From NCBI GenBank assembly GCA_017610505.1, contig JAFCBX010000008.1, positions 1 through 14,588 on the forward strand: a DNA stretch of 14,588 bases, written 5' to 3'. A program made the translations under genes and the position numbers. Positions 13,838 through 14,588 of the stretch are shown in pieces (the stretch's first letter is position 1; each line of letters opens with the position of its first letter). Below the pieces are notes generated by a model that saw only the letters and a program-made list of their open reading frames with translations, was not told the origin of the DNA and did no database searches. Source of the stretch: Methanosarcinales archaeon (GTDB taxonomy: Archaea; Nanobdellota; Nanobdellia; Woesearchaeales; CG1-02-33-12).

Positions 13838-14588
13838 TTACATTTGCACATTTGCAAATACAACTACTTCATAAGAACCAAGAGCAGTGTATGACTCTAT
13901 GATAAGGCTTGTATCAACAGAACTCTTTTTTTCTATTGTCTCAAAATAATCCTTTGTAAACTTTAGCTTAATAACGCTGCTGTTGGTAGATGCACTTAAT
14001 CTTACTTCATTTAATGTAAGCTCCCCATAATTGTTTAATGTTATTGGTGCAATTACTGTATTATTTTCATACATAGTCATTGTTAAGGGGGTTATCAGAT
14101 TAAATGAATATGGCTTTTCTACCTCCACTTTTTTTGTCTTAATTATTGTTGATGACCCTCCTCCTCCGCCACCACTATAGATTATTGTTGCACCAGGTGT
14201 TATGCCCTCATATTCCACAAATGTTAAGGTTATGTTATTGCTTCTTGTTGTGTTGTAGCCATCATTCATTGTGAAGGATACTGTTTCTGAGCCATACCAG
14301 TCACTTGCAGGCGTGAGTGTAATCTGATGAGTTGTAGTTCCTATAGATATATCTATATATGAATTTCCACTAACATCATATATTAGTGTATCATCTGTGT
14401 CAGCATCATAAAAATAGTCATCAAGGTCTATCCAGTTAACATATATTGTATTTTGGTTGCCTGTGAAATCAGAGATAATATAATTTATCTTTACATCATG
14501 CAATGTTGGCGTTATAGTATTATTTGTTGTAGAAAGATTTGCCCTGTACTGTATATACTGATAATCTTCAGATTCAACTAATGAATCA
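13838..14588 (-). CDS. Large cell-surface protein, C-terminal part before a frameshift (5' end beyond window)
   Basis: The reverse strand is open from base 14588 (249 codons visible, no start in view; the TTG at 14503 is internal). It begins DSLVESEDYQYIQYRANLST, like the end of a LamG/concanavalin-type domain. It continues through a cadherin/Ig-like unit (NTIYVNWIDLDDYFYDADTD, then DWYGSETVSFTMNDG), a Gly-rich linker (six Gly), and a NEW3/CARDB-like beta domain from about KVEVEKPYSFNL to GSYEVVVFANV. It then stops early (VQM-stop) at an 8-bp tandem duplication. Without the duplication it would run on into the helical domain and membrane anchor at 13437-13802. As it stands, the product would be released rather than membrane-anchored. 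Such multidomain proteins usually serve adhesion or the cell coat; the ligand is unknown. Many N-x-T/S sites suggest N-glycosylation. Confidence 0.8.
   Translation of the reverse strand, partial: DSLVESEDYQYIQYRANLSTTNNTITPTLHDVKINYIISDFTGNQNTIYVNWIDLDDYFYDADTDDTLIYDVSGNSYIDISIGTTTHQITLTPASDWYGSETVSFTMNDGYNTTRSNNITLTFVEYEGITPGATIIYSGGGGGGSSTIIKTKKVEVEKPYSFNLITPLTMTMYENNTVIAPITLNNYGELTLNEVRLSASTNSSVIKLKFTKDYFETIEKKSSVDTSLIIESYTALGSYEVVVFANVQM
13840..13855. repeat. Exact 8-bp tandem duplication that causes a frameshift
   Basis: ACATTTGC occurs twice in a row (13840-13847 and 13848-13855). Eight is not a multiple of three, and the stop codon of the upstream frame begins at the edge of the second copy on the reverse strand (TAA at 13838-13840). 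Deleting one copy changes FANVQM-stop to FANVKDPEFNDSAKF and on into the anchor frame. Confidence 0.85.

Noticed and set aside
13838..13860. Programmed ribosomal frameshift joining the two surface-protein frames
   Set aside because: There is no slippery heptamer at the junction, and the exact 8-bp tandem copy gives a simpler mutational explanation.
14501..14503. TTG at 14503 as the start of the surface protein
   Set aside because: The frame continues upstream to the window edge with sensible protein sequence (YQYIQYRANLST), so the codon is internal.

Overview
This window is a gene-dense, AT-rich archaeal chromosome segment with no mobile element, CRISPR array or RNA gene visible. Pelota, a TrmB-type regulator, an archaeal-style RNase HII, TATA boxes placed about 26 bases before start codons, and Shine-Dalgarno sites of the GGAGG/GGTGA type all point to Archaea. 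The many bitopic surface proteins, the low-complexity A/T codon use and the fermentative pta-ackA pair suggest a small-genome DPANN lineage (Woesearchaeota/Pacearchaeota-like). That placement is inference; no rRNA or other phylogenetic marker was compared.

Layout. Bases 1-3888 (minus strand) hold a surface cluster in transcription order: a one-TM protein with an extracellular beta-rich region, a five-TM protein ending in a Cys-rich segment and a lytic-transglycosylase/lysozyme-like (SLT) domain, and the start of a lipoprotein. Divergently, pelA (ribosome rescue) runs 3949-5010 and meets ackA tail to tail; pta-ackA (5012-7178, minus) form a two-gene acetate/ATP operon. Next, on the plus strand, come an unknown 107-aa protein, a TrmB-family regulator with a long leader, and leaderless rnhB. 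A 59-aa protein with a strong Shine-Dalgarno site lies on the minus strand at 9415-9594.

Bases 9725-12566 (minus) carry a MoxR ATPase - DUF58 - membrane VWA operon, the core of the Bat/aerotolerance-type system, with Walker and MIDAS motifs intact. Divergent from it is a basic, helical 255-aa protein whose middle part faintly resembles the cytosolic tail of BatD-like proteins. The right end (13437-14588, minus) is the C-terminal part of a large surface protein, split by an exact 8-bp tandem duplication; removing one copy restores one continuous reading frame.

Functional picture: conversion of acetyl-CoA to acetate for ATP, RNA/DNA quality control (Pelota, RNase HII), a MoxR/VWA chaperone-like module, and a large investment in the cell surface. 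The best candidate for an undescribed system is the left-hand surface cluster, which builds a muralytic-type domain into a polytopic archaeal membrane protein.
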